Of a stretch of 64,000 nt of DNA, positions 1 to 8,456 are shown piece by piece. The position numbers and the translations under genes are program-made. The stretch comes from Kribbella qitaiheensis. Lineage in GTDB: Bacteria; Actinomycetota; Actinomycetes; Propionibacteriales; Kribbellaceae. How positions within the stretch are numbered: the stretch's first letter is position 1; each line of letters opens with the position of its first letter. Under the pieces are notes generated by a model. The model worked only from the letters and a program-made list of their open reading frames with translations. It had not been told where the DNA came from and did no database searches. The DNA lies in NCBI RefSeq assembly GCF_014217565.1, contig NZ_CP043661.1, forward strand, positions 5,208,001 to 5,272,000, given 5' to 3'.

Positions 1-20
1 TTCGGAGGGATGATCGCGAC

Positions 21-467
21 ATGTCGGAGCACGTGGTCGATGTCAGCTGGACCCGCGGTGAGCACGAGTTCACCTACGACACCTACAGCCGCGACCACGA
101 GTGGCGCTTCGACGGCGGGATCACCGTGCCCGGGTCCGCCAATCCGGCGTACCTGGGCAGCCCGGGACCGGTCGACCCCGAGGAGGCGTTCGTGGCGGCG
201 CTGTCGTCCTGCCACATGCTCACCTTCCTCTCGATCGCGGCCAAGAAGCGGCTGGTGGTCGACTCGTACGACGATCACGCGGTCGGCGTGATGGCGAAGA
301 ACGCGGCCGGCAAGCTGGCGATCACCCAGGTGACCCTGCACCCGAAGATCACCTTCGCCGGGCCGACGCCGGATGCCGGGACGCTGGAGCGGATCCACCA
401 TCTGTCCCACGAGGAGTGCTTCATCGCGAACTCGGTGACCACCGAGGTCACGGTCGCCGGCCTTTAG
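21..467 (+). CDS. OsmC family peroxiredoxin-like protein
   Basis: A 148-residue OsmC/Ohr-fold protein. The family reduces organic hydroperoxides with a pair of reactive cysteines in the cytoplasm. Both expected cysteines are present: C64 in SSCHMLTFL and C133 in HEECFIANS, the usual spacing and context. The length matches the family. The ATG at 21 has a GGAGGG about 11 nt upstream; an earlier ATG at 10 is in another frame and gives a low-quality protein. It stands alone and is followed by a strong hairpin. OsmC rather than Ohr is a guess; I see no OhrR regulator beside it. Confidence 0.93.
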   Translation: MSEHVVDVSWTRGEHEFTYDTYSRDHEWRFDGGITVPGSANPAYLGSPGPVDPEEAFVAALSSCHMLTFLSIAAKKRLVVDSYDDHAVGVMAKNAAGKLAITQVTLHPKITFAGPTPDAGTLERIHHLSHEECFIANSVTTEVTVAGL

Positions 468-491
468 AGCTCTGTCGGCGCTGGACGCCAA

Positions 492-557
492 AAAACCACC
501 CGCCGGTCGCCCTGAGCCTCGCGCAATCGGCGTCAGGACAACTCGGCGGGTGGTTTT
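492..557 (+). terminator. Long-stem hairpin after the OsmC gene
   Basis: A perfect 14-bp inverted repeat (492-505 with 544-557) encloses a 38-nt loop. Its descending arm ends in TTTT, as in an intrinsic terminator, and it begins 25 bp after the OsmC stop. The loop is longer than usual for a terminator. Confidence 0.6.
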
Positions 558-588
558 GGGGTGCACCCTCTGTGGTGGGAGCACCGGT

Positions 589-693
589 GACGGGTGCAGG
601 CGACGCTGCGCACAAGGGCGCCTCTTGCGTCGTGCGACTTCCGTGCGGTCTACCTCGGTGGGGGAGACCGTCCGGGTGCGTCGCCTGCCCGTC
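589..693. other. Unexplained structured intergenic element (three-way-junction fold)
   Basis: No convincing gene covers this stretch. The DNA can fold into an outer helix (589-593 with 689-693 plus 596-606 with 678-688, the latter 11 perfect pairs) enclosing two hairpins. One runs from about 609 to 636 (CGCA/TGCG and CAAG/CTTG arms). The other runs from 646 to 670 (CGGTCT/AGACCG). This layout resembles a structured RNA, but I cannot match it to a known family and the transcribed strand is undetermined. Confidence 0.4.
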
Positions 694-708
694 CGTCCGG
701 TTAGCGCC

Positions 709-816
709 TTACTGCTTAGCGGCGGCGTCGTTCCGGTCGTCAGGGGCGGCGTCGGCCGCGGTGGTCTCGCCGGTCTGCCCGGCGGCGAGAACGCTCATCA
801 ATCGGTGGATCGTCAT
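709..816 (-). CDS. Candidate 35-residue ORF, unsupported
   Basis: A short reading frame starts at an ATG at 816 and ends in an Ala/Asp-rich tail. No ribosome-binding site is evident and I recognise no family. I list it only because 468-890 otherwise holds nothing but hairpins. It may be chance. Confidence 0.15.
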   Translation of the reverse strand: MTIHRLMSVLAAGQTGETTAADAAPDDRNDAAAKQ

Positions 817-890
817 GCCAGTGAGACGCACGCGGACCCCGGGTATGACGGAGATCCGGCAAAACTTTTTGGTGTGATCGGTGTCACGCG

Positions 891-1184
891 GTGCAAACCC
901 GGCCGTTGGTCGCACAGGTGATCGCTCAGGTCTCAAGAATCGCCAGGTGCCCCCCGACGAACACCAGCCGCACGTGCGCGGCCTGCGGGCATTGCGCACC
1001 CGGGAACCGCGAGAGCCAAGCGGTCTTCGAGTGCCAAGCCTGCAGACACCAAGCGCATGCCGATACCAACGCCGCAGTCGTAATTCTCGGCCGCGCCCTC
1101 AACAGCCTCCCGGCCGCAGGACATGCGGTGCCTGGGCGCAGAGGTCCAGCCCTGGCTGGCAGCGCCAACCAATCAGCTTTATAG
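891..1184 (+). pseudogene. C-terminal remnant of TnpB (IS200/IS605-type nuclease)
   Basis: About 97 residues remain of a protein normally near 400. The fragment keeps the zinc ribbon (CAACGH ... CQACRH) and the third RuvC-like motif HADTNAAVVIL, both diagnostic of the TnpB C-terminus. TnpB is an RNA-guided DNA nuclease carried by IS200/IS605 elements. The rest of the RuvC domain and any TnpA transposase are missing, so this copy cannot cut DNA. The GTG at 891 is only the edge of the open frame. A short frame continues past the conserved part before the element's right end. Confidence 0.85.
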
Positions 1185-1195
1185 CGGCTGAGAAT

Positions 1196-1225
1196 CCCCG
1201 GGCTTCAGTCCGGGGAGGATGTCAA
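1196..1225 (+). mobile_element. Right end of the IS200/IS605-type element with guide-RNA-like hairpin
   Basis: A 6-bp hairpin (CCCCGG 1196-1201, CCGGGG 1210-1215, loop GCTTCAGT) is followed by AGGATGTCAA. This layout, hairpin then a short tail ending in TCAA, is what IS1341/IS605-type right ends look like. In active elements the same segment is the 3' scaffold of the TnpB omega/re-RNA. The element would end one base before the stop codon of the neighbouring minus-strand gene. Confidence 0.7.
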
Positions 1226-2380
1226 CTACTTCTCATCCAGCCCGTCGGGCCGGAGCGGGACCAGTTCACGCGCTTCCTCGTACGTCGTACCGGTCAGTTC
1301 GAGCAGGTCCACGATGGTCGAGCGGATCTGGCCGAGCACCACCACGGCCGAGAGCCCGGCCGGGGTCGGGAGGTCCGCCGTACGCCGGCCGAGCTCGCCG
1401 AGGACGCGGTGCGCGGCCACGTCGGCGGCCGGTTCGAACAGGGACTCCGCGATCAGCCGGGTGCCGTCGGCGAGACGTTCGAGCAGCAGCGGGTACTCCG
1501 CCGGCATCTGCTCACCACGCCAGACGGCGACTGCCGCCCGGCGTACGAGGACCCGGATGTTGCGGATCGCCCGGTCCAGCGGGACGACCAGGTCGGCGAT
1601 CTCCTGGACCCGGCCGCGATGGCGCCGCCGGAACGGGGACATCCGGACCACGGCGACTCCCTCGGCGGCGGCGCTGCGGAGGTCGTCGAGGAGGGATTCG
1701 CTGGCTCGGGCGCGGCGCAGTGCGTCCGTGAGGTCGGCCTCGTTGTGGTTGCGGAGCCCGTCGGCCGTCTCGGCCAGGAGCGCGGCCAGCTCGTTCAGTA
1801 CTGCGGTTGCTTGTTGCCGAGGGCGACGAATCGCCGCGGCGGGTGCGATCGTCGCCGCGGCCAGGGCGACGGCACCGCCGAGCGCCGCATCGAGCCAACG
1901 GCTGAACCCGGCGCCGGGATCGGGGAGCAGCGTGGTCACCATCGCCGCCTGGACGCCGGCCTGGGAGACCATCAGGGTGCCCGCGCCGAGGAGGACGGCG
2001 ACGCTCATCGCGAGCGCGACGACGAAGACGATCTGGGCGATGCCGGTGCCGAACATCTTCACGAACAGGTCGCCGACACCGACCCCGACTGCCACGCCGA
2101 CCATCACCTCGGCGACGCGGCGCAAACGCTGGCCGAAGCTGAAGCCGAGGCAGACCATCGCGGCTACCGGGGCGAAGAACGGCACTTTGTGGCCGACCAG
2201 ATAGCGGGCCAGGCCCCACGCGACGCCGGCGGCGAGCGCGCACTGGGCGATGAAGAACGCCCGGTCGCGCCAGCGGTCCACCCGGCGGCGGACCGACGCC
2301 CTGGACCGGCGAGCGGCCTGCGGGGCGACGTCGTCGCGCAGTTCACGCAACTGCTCCAGAGTCAGCCTGACCGGATCCAT
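1226..2380 (-). CDS. FUSC-family membrane protein (putative aromatic acid exporter)
   Basis: About 384 residues. A short basic N-terminus is followed by a block of hydrophobic helices (roughly residues 40-170, containing VPFFAPVAAMVCLG, a typical FUSC segment) and a long alpha-helical cytoplasmic tail. The family includes aromatic-acid exporters of the AaeB/YccS type, but the substrate here is unknown. I prefer the ATG at 2380 because a further upstream start adds only a low-quality extension. Its stop codon lies directly against the right end of the TnpB relic, so the extreme C-terminus may have been altered by that insertion. Confidence 0.8.
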   Translation of the reverse strand: MDPVRLTLEQLRELRDDVAPQAARRSRASVRRRVDRWRDRAFFIAQCALAAGVAWGLARYLVGHKVPFFAPVAAMVCLGFSFGQRLRRVAEVMVGVAVGVGVGDLFVKMFGTGIAQIVFVVALAMSVAVLLGAGTLMVSQAGVQAAMVTTLLPDPGAGFSRWLDAALGGAVALAAATIAPAAAIRRPRQQATAVLNELAALLAETADGLRNHNEADLTDALRRARASESLLDDLRSAAAEGVAVVRMSPFRRRHRGRVQEIADLVVPLDRAIRNIRVLVRRAAVAVWRGEQMPAEYPLLLERLADGTRLIAESLFEPAADVAAHRVLGELGRRTADLPTPAGLSAVVVLGQIRSTIVDLLELTGTTYEEARELVPLRPDGLDEK

Positions 2381-2451
2381 CCCACCATGATGCACGGCCC
2401 GCTGCCGCGCTCTGCCTTGATTCAACCCTCGCGGACAGTCAGGGTGGGGGC

Positions 2452-2955
2452 ATGACCGAGAACAACCGTGAGGACTACGGCAGCTACAGCGTCGACGACG
2501 AGGATCAGTTGCAGGCAGAGGACACGCTGAACGACCGGGGCGTGGACGATCTGCTGGACGAGGGCTACTCGCCGCCGGAGAAGTGGTCCGCGGGTGAAGG
2601 CTTCGGCACCACCGCCGACGAGGCGCTGGAGGGCGAGACGCTCGACCAGCGGATCGCGCAGGAGGAGCCGGACGTCGATCCGTACGCCGAGGAAGGCGAG
2701 AACGTCGGCGGTCCCGAGGTCGGTCAGGTCCGATCCGGCCGGCTGGTCGCGCCGGATGAAGGTGCGCACTCCGACGACGAGAAGGACCTGGTCGCCGAGG
2801 ACGTCGGCTTCGACGGCGCCGCCGCGAGCGCCGAGGAGGCCGCGGTCCACGTGGTCAACGACGACGAGCCCTTCGTGCTCGAAGACGAAGACGAAACCGA
2901 CCTCGAAGACGTCCGCGACGTGGATCTCGGCGACGTCGGCGACCCGGAGAACTGA
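2452..2955 (+). CDS. DUF5709 domain-containing protein
   Basis: A 167-residue, extremely acidic protein, rich in Asp and Glu throughout, with no membrane segment or cysteine. The motif DDLLDEGYSPPEKW near residue 32 is characteristic of the actinobacterial DUF5709 family. Function unknown. It is transcribed divergently from the FUSC-family gene and convergently with the P450. A GGTGGGGG run sits directly before the ATG as the likely ribosome-binding site. Confidence 0.88.
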   Translation: MTENNREDYGSYSVDDEDQLQAEDTLNDRGVDDLLDEGYSPPEKWSAGEGFGTTADEALEGETLDQRIAQEEPDVDPYAEEGENVGGPEVGQVRSGRLVAPDEGAHSDDEKDLVAEDVGFDGAAASAEEAAVHVVNDDEPFVLEDEDETDLEDVRDVDLGDVGDPEN

Positions 2956-2969
2956 AAGAGCCGTCAGTG

Positions 2970-2998
2970 CGCCGCGCCGGGGGGTTCCGTTGCGGCGC
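2970..2998 (+). terminator. GC-rich hairpin after DUF5709
   Basis: Seven perfect pairs (2970-2976 with 2992-2998) begin 15 bp past the DUF5709 stop. There is no long T run. It is likely part of a compound terminator with the palindrome at 3001-3050. Confidence 0.5.
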
Positions 2999-3000
2999 GC

Positions 3001-3050
3001 TAACGTCCGAAGAACTGGAGGGACGTCACCTCCACTTCTTCGGACATTAG
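3001..3050. repeat. Dispersed 50-bp palindrome, copy A
   Basis: An imperfect palindrome with arms CGTCCGAAGAA / TTCTTCGGAC and inner arms GGAGG / CCTCC. Its reverse complement matches 43 of 50 positions of the sequence at 16125-16174. Both copies lie between convergent genes, which suggests a bidirectional terminator or a REP-like element. Confidence 0.75.
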
Positions 3051-4375
3051 CGGGGAGTGGCGATTAGTTCGCAGCCGCGGGATGGGACCAGGGTTACGTT
3101 CCGCGGTGTTGCTTTCTCTGGTTCCGGGCGGAGCGCGTGGACGTTGTAGCGGGTTAGGGCGGCTCGGAGGATCTCGGTGGATTCCAGCAGGGTGAAGCCG
3201 GCGCCTATGCAGCGGCGGGTGCCGCCACCGAAGGGGATCCAGGTGCCGGGGGCTGGTGGGTTGTCGCCGAGGAAGCGGTCGGGGTGGAACTCGTTCACTT
3301 GCGGGTAGTTCTGCTCGTCGCCTTGCACCAGGCCGATCGCGGCCATCAGGGTGGTGCCGCGCGGTAGGCGGTAGCCGGCTATTTCTGTTGTCTCGGTGAG
3401 CCGTCGGCCGACCTGGTAGACGACCGGATGCAACCGCAACGCCTCTTTCGCGATCGCTTCCAGGTAGGCGTCGTTGACGTCGTCAGCCGCCTGTTGTCCG
3501 GCCTGCAGCTGGTCAGGTATCCGCGCGAGCTCATGGAACGCCCAGGCCAGCGCCGTCGCTGTCGTCTCGTGCCCGGCCAGCAGCAACGTCACCAGCTGGT
3601 CGCGCAGTTCGACGTCCGACCAGGTGCCTGCGGCAAGCAGTTTCGAGAGTACGTCGTTGCGCTCGGCAAGCTCAGGATCGTCCCGCCGGCGCGCGATCTC
3701 GTCGTACAGGATCTCGTCGACCTGCTCCTGGGCCCGCAGGAAGGTGCGCCACGGCGGAAATTTCAGCAGGGCGGGATAGAAGCCGCCGAGCATGATGATC
3801 GGCCGGACCGAGACCACCTTCTCGACCAGCGGTCGCAGCCGGTCCAGCCGGTCGGAGTCCGTCACCCCGAAGACCACTTGCAGGATCACTTCGAGGGTGA
3901 GGTTCCGCATCCGGTCGTGCAGCCGGAAGGACTCTCCGATCGGCCAGGCCTCGACCTCGGCGCGCGCCAGCCGGGCGATCATCTCGGCGTACCCGCGTAG
4001 CGCCGCGCCGTTGAAGGCCGGCATCAGCTGGCGGCGCATCCGGACATGGTCGTCATCGTCGACCAGCAACAACGAGTGCTTGCCCATGATCGGCTCGAGC
4101 GCGGTGTTCCCCTCACCCGCGTGCACGATCGACGGCGGCGTACTGAAGACCTCGCGGATGTGGTCCGGCCGGCTGAGTACCACGACGACCCGACTGCCCG
4201 GCACGAGCCGGACGGTGAAGACATCGCCGTACCGCGCCCGTAGCCGGGGGAAGAACGTCTTACGATGCCCGGCGAACAGGACGGTCTGAGCCAGCGTCGG
4301 CAATCGCGATCCCGGCGGGAGCGAACGAGCGGTCTCCCGATCCAGCGTGCGGCTTCCCAGTAACGGCGTGGTCAT
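3047..4375 (-). CDS. Cytochrome P450
   Basis: A 442-residue haem-thiolate monooxygenase. The I-helix oxygen-binding motif AGHETT is at 267-272, the K-helix EALR (ExxR) at 311-314, and the haem loop FGGGTRRCIG places the iron-ligand cysteine at C389. There is no N-terminal membrane anchor, as usual in bacteria. The full-length, well-aligned core suggests a working enzyme; the substrate cannot be read from sequence. No ferredoxin or reductase gene is adjacent, so redox partners must come from elsewhere. A hairpin at 4438-4473 separates it from the gene behind it. Confidence 0.95.
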   Translation of the reverse strand: MTTPLLGSRTLDRETARSLPPGSRLPTLAQTVLFAGHRKTFFPRLRARYGDVFTVRLVPGSRVVVVLSRPDHIREVFSTPPSIVHAGEGNTALEPIMGKHSLLLVDDDDHVRMRRQLMPAFNGAALRGYAEMIARLARAEVEAWPIGESFRLHDRMRNLTLEVILQVVFGVTDSDRLDRLRPLVEKVVSVRPIIMLGGFYPALLKFPPWRTFLRAQEQVDEILYDEIARRRDDPELAERNDVLSKLLAAGTWSDVELRDQLVTLLLAGHETTATALAWAFHELARIPDQLQAGQQAADDVNDAYLEAIAKEALRLHPVVYQVGRRLTETTEIAGYRLPRGTTLMAAIGLVQGDEQNYPQVNEFHPDRFLGDNPPAPGTWIPFGGGTRRCIGAGFTLLESTEILRAALTRYNVHALRPEPEKATPRNVTLVPSRGCELIATPR

Positions 4376-4437
4376 TGCACCTCCCCGGTCTGCAGCAACG
4401 CTACGTCAGCAGCATGAACCCCGAGAGACGAGCGAGT

Positions 4438-4473
4438 GGCGCCACTGCTGAACAACAGCAGACTGGTGGCGCC
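4438..4473 (-). terminator. Hairpin between PucR remnant and P450
   Basis: GGCGCCAC (4438-4445) pairs with GTGGCGCC (4466-4473), and inside it TGCTG pairs with CAGCA around an AACAA loop. It is 8 bp past the stop of the PucR-type remnant and upstream of the P450, so it probably ends the remnant's transcript. Confidence 0.5.
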
Positions 4474-4480
4474 CGAGGGC

Positions 4481-4879
4481 TTAGGAGGCGTCATGTGCAG
4501 CCAGGGCGGCTACCAGGCGTGGTAGCTGCTCTGCCTGCGCCGGGTCGAGCCCGGTGAGCTTGTCCACTTGGCGAAGGCGATAGTCCACTGTGTTGGCCTG
4601 GACGTGCCGCTCGGCGGCTGTGAGTCGCCTGCTCCGCCCGTGGCTCAGGTAGCACCGCAATGTCTGCAGGAGATCCGGCCGCGCGACCAACGGGTTGACC
4701 AACTGCGCCAGTTGGTCACGCGCGGGGCTCGGCCGGGTCAGCTGGTACTCGAGCACCAGATCGTCCAGGCGGTGCACTCCGGCCGGAAGGCGATAGATCC
4801 GCACCACCTCCAGCAGCTCCCGCACCAAGGTCACCGCGCCCGGTACCTCGCAGTACGTCGATCTGCGGACGCCGAGCAT
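4481..4879 (-). pseudogene. Truncated PucR/CdaR-type transcriptional regulator
   Basis: Only the C-terminal 130 or so residues are recognisable: the end of the GGDEF-like module (GVHRLDDLVLEYQLTRP) and the PucR helix-turn-helix (RHVQANTVDYRLRQVDKLTG). Intact members are about 400 residues. Upstream in-frame sequence to 5155 is low-quality and no other frame holds the missing N-terminus before the strong hairpins at 5181-5257. I read it as a 5'-deleted remnant. A short DNA-binding protein starting at the ATG at 4879 is possible but unlikely. Confidence 0.65.
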
Positions 4880-5180
4880 CGGGCACGACGCCTGCGCGCC
4901 GGTAGGAAGCCGGTGGCTCGAAGGCTTGATCCCAAGCTCGATCGCAGCACCGCTCCACCCGAGTGCGGCCGGTATGGCGGCCTTCGGCCGGATCGTCGCT
5001 GCCAAGGCGGTGCTCTGATGAAGCTGCGGACTCGTGGGATGTCGTTGCTGGTAGCAACAATGCTCGCCGTGCCTCGGGCCGCCTGCGGATTGTGCACGGA
5101 CGCCGACTGGACCGACGTACGGCGGAACGCCAAAGCGGGCTGAGCCGCCGCGCACCCGCGCGAGTTGACGCGGGTCCGGA

Positions 5181-5234
5181 CAGGAATCGGGGACCTCGGA
5201 CAGGAAATAACTTGTCCGAGGTCCCCGGTTCCTG
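5181..5234 (-). terminator. 22-bp stem-loop terminator after alpha-mannosidase
   Basis: 5181-5202 pairs with 5213-5234 over 22 positions (one G-U) around a 10-nt loop. It lies 27 bp beyond the alpha-mannosidase stop and blocks read-through into the PucR remnant. Confidence 0.7.
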
Positions 5235-5240
5235 GGTGAA

Positions 5241-5259
5241 GCCCCCTTCTTGGGGGTTT
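5241..5259. terminator. CCCCC/GGGGG hairpin with T run
   Basis: CCCCC (5242-5246) pairs with GGGGG (5252-5256) and is followed on the plus strand by TTT. It abuts the alpha-mannosidase stop codon. Together with the 22-bp stem it forms a double terminator in this gap. Confidence 0.55.
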
Positions 5260-5260
5260 G

Positions 5261-8200
5261 TCAGGCGCGCGTGAAGCGCAGGGTGAGGATCTGGAACGGG
5301 CGGAGGTCCAGCGAGACCGCGCCGTCGACGAGCTCCCGCTCGGCCAGGGTGCGCTCGAGCAGGTCGACCTCGGTCACCGAGGCGGCCTTGAAGCCCGGCG
5401 TGACGGCCGCACGCGACCGGCCGCCGGACGACTCGTACAGCCGGACGACGACGTCACCGGACTGGTCGTCGGCCAGCTTGACGGCCTCGACGATCACGTT
5501 GCCGTTGTCCACGGCAACGATCGGGTCGGTCCCGGCCGCGCCGCTGACGACGCGCTCCGGCAGGTTGATCCGGTACCCCTCCTCGATCGCCTCGGGGATG
5601 CCGGCGCCGACCACCAGTGCGTGGTTGACGACGTGCAAGCCCTGGTCGGTCTGCGGATCGGGGAAGCGCGGCGCCCGGATCAGCGACGTACGGATCGTCG
5701 TCGTGGTACCACCGTCCTCGCGGGCGGTCCGGTTGACGTCGTGTCCGTACGTCGAGTCGTTCACCACCGCGACGCCGTAGCCGGGCTCGCCGACGTGCAC
5801 CCAGCGATGCGCCGCGATCTCGAACTTCGCCGCGTCCCACGAGGTGTTCTGGTGGGTCGGCCGGAAGATGTGCCCGAACTGGGTCTCCGACGCCGACCGG
5901 TCGGCGTGTACGTCGACCGGGAAGGCTGCCTTGAGGAACTTCTCCGACTCGTGCCAGTCCATCGCGGTCTCGATGTCGACCCGCTTGGTGCCCGGCCGCA
6001 GCCGGAGCGTCTGGGTGACGCTCGACCGGTTGAAGGACCGCTTCACCACGACTGTGGCGACGCCCTCCTCGATCGAGAAGTCGACGGTGTCGACCTCGGT
6101 GACATCGCGGACGTTGTTCTTGTAGAACGAGTCGACGTCCCAGGCATCCCACTGGTTCGGGGTGTCCACGTGTAGCTGGAGCAGGTTCGCGGTGCTGCCG
6201 GGCGCGATCACCTCGCGCTTGGCGGCCACGTCGTACAGGCTCGTGATCAGGCCGCGTTCGTCGACGGTGACCCGGATCAGGCCGTTGTCGAGCACCTGGC
6301 CGTCGATCGTCGCCGCCTGACCCGCGCCGGTGGTGATCCCGGCGCCGAGACCGGCAACGCCTTCGCGGCTGTGCGGAGCCGCGTTGAAGACGATCTGATC
6401 CGATCCTTCACCGGCCAGCGCCTGCTGGGCCTTGGCGATGATCGCTTCGAGCTCCCCGGCCAGCCGCGCGTACGTCGCCTCGGCCTCGCGGTGCACCCAC
6501 GCGATCGAGCTGCCCGGCAGGATGTCGTGGAACTGGTTCAGCAGGACCTCTTTCCAGATCCGGTCCAGCTCGTCGTACGGGTAGCTGTCGAGCTTGCCGG
6601 CCACCACGGGCCGCCGCCGACCACAGCTCGGCCTCGCGGAGCAGGTGCTCGCTGCGCCGGTTGCCCTGCTTGGTCTTCGCCTGCGAGGTGTACGTCGCGC
6701 GGTGGATCTCCAGGTAGAGCTCGCCCGACCAGACCGGGGCGTTCGGGTACTCCTCCTGCGCGGCGCTGAAGAAGTCGGTCGGCGACTCGATCGTCACCCG
6801 CGGGGAGGACTCCAGGTTGGCGACCCGGCGGGCGGTCGCGATGAACTCACGGGTGGGGCCGCCACCGCCGTCGCCGTAGCCGAACGGGACCAGCGAGCGG
6901 GTCGCCGAGCCGTTCTCGGCGAAGTTGCGCTGTGCGTGCGCGAGCTCGCGGCCGGACAGGTCGGAGTTGTAGGTGTCGATCGGCGGGAAGTGGGTGAACA
7001 CCTGGGTCCCGTCGAGGCCCTCCCACAGGAAGGTGTGGTGCGGGAACTTGTTCTTCTGGTTCCAGGAGATCTTCTGGGTCAGGAACCACTTCGAGCCGGA
7101 CAGCTTCACCAGTTGCGGCAGCGCGGCGGTGTAGCCGAACGAGTCCGGCAGCCAGACCTCCTGGGTGTCGATGCCGTACTCGTCCAGGAAGAATCGCTTG
7201 CCGTGCACGAACTGCCTGGCAAGCGCCTCGCCGCCGGGCAGGTTGGTGTCGGACTCGACCCACATGCCACCGACCGGCACGATGGTGCCCTCTGCAACGG
7301 CCTTCTTCAGCCGCTCCCAGACCTCGGGGTAGTTGTCCTTCACCCACGCGTGCTGCTGCGCCTGCGAGAAGGCGAAGACGAGCTCCGGGTACTCCTCGGC
7401 CAGGGTGGCGACGTTGGAGATCGTGCGGGCCACCTTGCGGCGGGTCTCGCGCAGCGGCCAGAGCCACGCCGAGTCGATGTGCGCGTGGCCGACAGCGGAG
7501 AGCTGGTGAGCACTCGCGTGCGCAGGACGACTCAGTACGTCGGTGAGCTCGGCGCGCGCGTCCGTCGCAGTACCGGCGACGTCTTCGTAGTCCAGTACGT
7601 CGAGGGCCTTGCTCAGCGCGCGGAGGATCTCGCGGCTGCGAGGCTCCTGCGGCGCCAGTTCCTTCTGCAGGCCGTTCAGCGCCTCGAGGTCGAGGATGAG
7701 GTCCCACACCTCGGCGTTGAAGACAGCCAGGTCGGCGCGGGTCAGCTCGTAGATCGGCTTGCCACCCGGCTCCGGCTTGCTGCCGAGGTCGGCGGAGATC
7801 GGCGCGAACGCGTTCCAGCCCAGTACCTCGGGGTTGGCGGCCGCCTCGACGTAGAACTCGATGCTGTCGCCGGCCGAGGCCGCGGAACCGTCAGGGCCCA
7901 GGATGGACAGCGGCGCGTAGGTCTGGCGCGGGTGCAGGCCCTTCAGCGGGACGCCCTTGGTGGTGTGCACCAGGCCCTCCGCGGAGAAGCCCGGGCCGCC
8001 GCTGAAGCCCAGGTCGATCACTGCCTCGATCTCGCTGCCGGCCCACTCGGCCGGCACCTGGCCGCTGAAGTGGAACCAGGCGGTGCCCCAGGCCGGACCC
8101 CAGGGCAGGCCGATCTCGGCCGGCTCGTAACTGGCCTCGAGCGCCTCGGCGGGTGACACCGGCTCACCAGGTGTGTGCCACACCTTGATGTCCAGCGGGA

Positions 8201-8285
8201 CGGCCGCGCCGTAGATCGCGGGGCGGATCCGCTCCCGCAGGGCGCGCTTGAGCCGCTCCTCGATGAGTTGACGGTCGTCGTGCAC
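5261..8285 (-). pseudogene. GH38 alpha-mannosidase, disrupted by one frameshift
   Basis: Joined across one indel, the two frames give a full GH38 enzyme of about 1008 residues. The N-terminal part (8285 to about 6612) carries HAHIDSAWLW (267-276) and the nucleophile motif WLPDSFGY (D381). The C-terminal part resumes at VAGKLDSYPYDELDRIW and continues through the beta-rich domains to 5261. The break lies at GGGCC 6608-6612; removing one base restores AELWSAA-VVAGKLDSYPY. The family hydrolyses alpha-mannosides in the cytoplasm. The start is a GTG with GGAGG upstream. A LacI-type operator lies 65 bp upstream. Either a recent pseudogene or a sequencing error. Confidence 0.9.
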
Positions 8286-8349
8286 GAAATCATCCTCCGA
8301 TGACGGGGTCTTGCTGATGGGGTTGGGCGCGGCCTCGCGGCCGGTGCGT

Positions 8350-8363
8350 TGACAACGCTGTCA
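8350..8363. promoter_or_regulatory. LacI-family-type operator
   Basis: TGACAACGCTGTCA is a near-perfect palindrome with the central CG typical of LacI/GalR-family operators controlling sugar genes in actinobacteria. It lies in the divergent gap, 65 bp before the alpha-mannosidase start, and also upstream of the TAXI gene at 8457. No LacI regulator is encoded in this window. Confidence 0.6.
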
Positions 8364-8456
8364 CACTAGACCGGGGCCCGTCCAGACCTGTTCGTTCCAG
8401 CACACCGAGTAGTGGGCTCGATGGCAACTCACCCCGCAGCCCTCTAGGTTGTTCCC

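Noticed and set aside
778-877. Phd-like peptide (TEIRQNF) suggesting an antitoxin
   Set aside because: The match is a few residues at the end of a low-quality frame, with no toxin gene and no ribosome-binding site.
881-2455. 524-codon plus-strand frame
   Set aside because: Antisense to the FUSC-family gene; Gly/Arg-rich with no domain. Only the TnpB relic in another frame is real.
6608-6612. Programmed ribosomal frameshifting
   Set aside because: The same GGCC-associated insertion occurs in five unrelated genes whose families are not known to frameshift; no slippery site with pause structure is shared.
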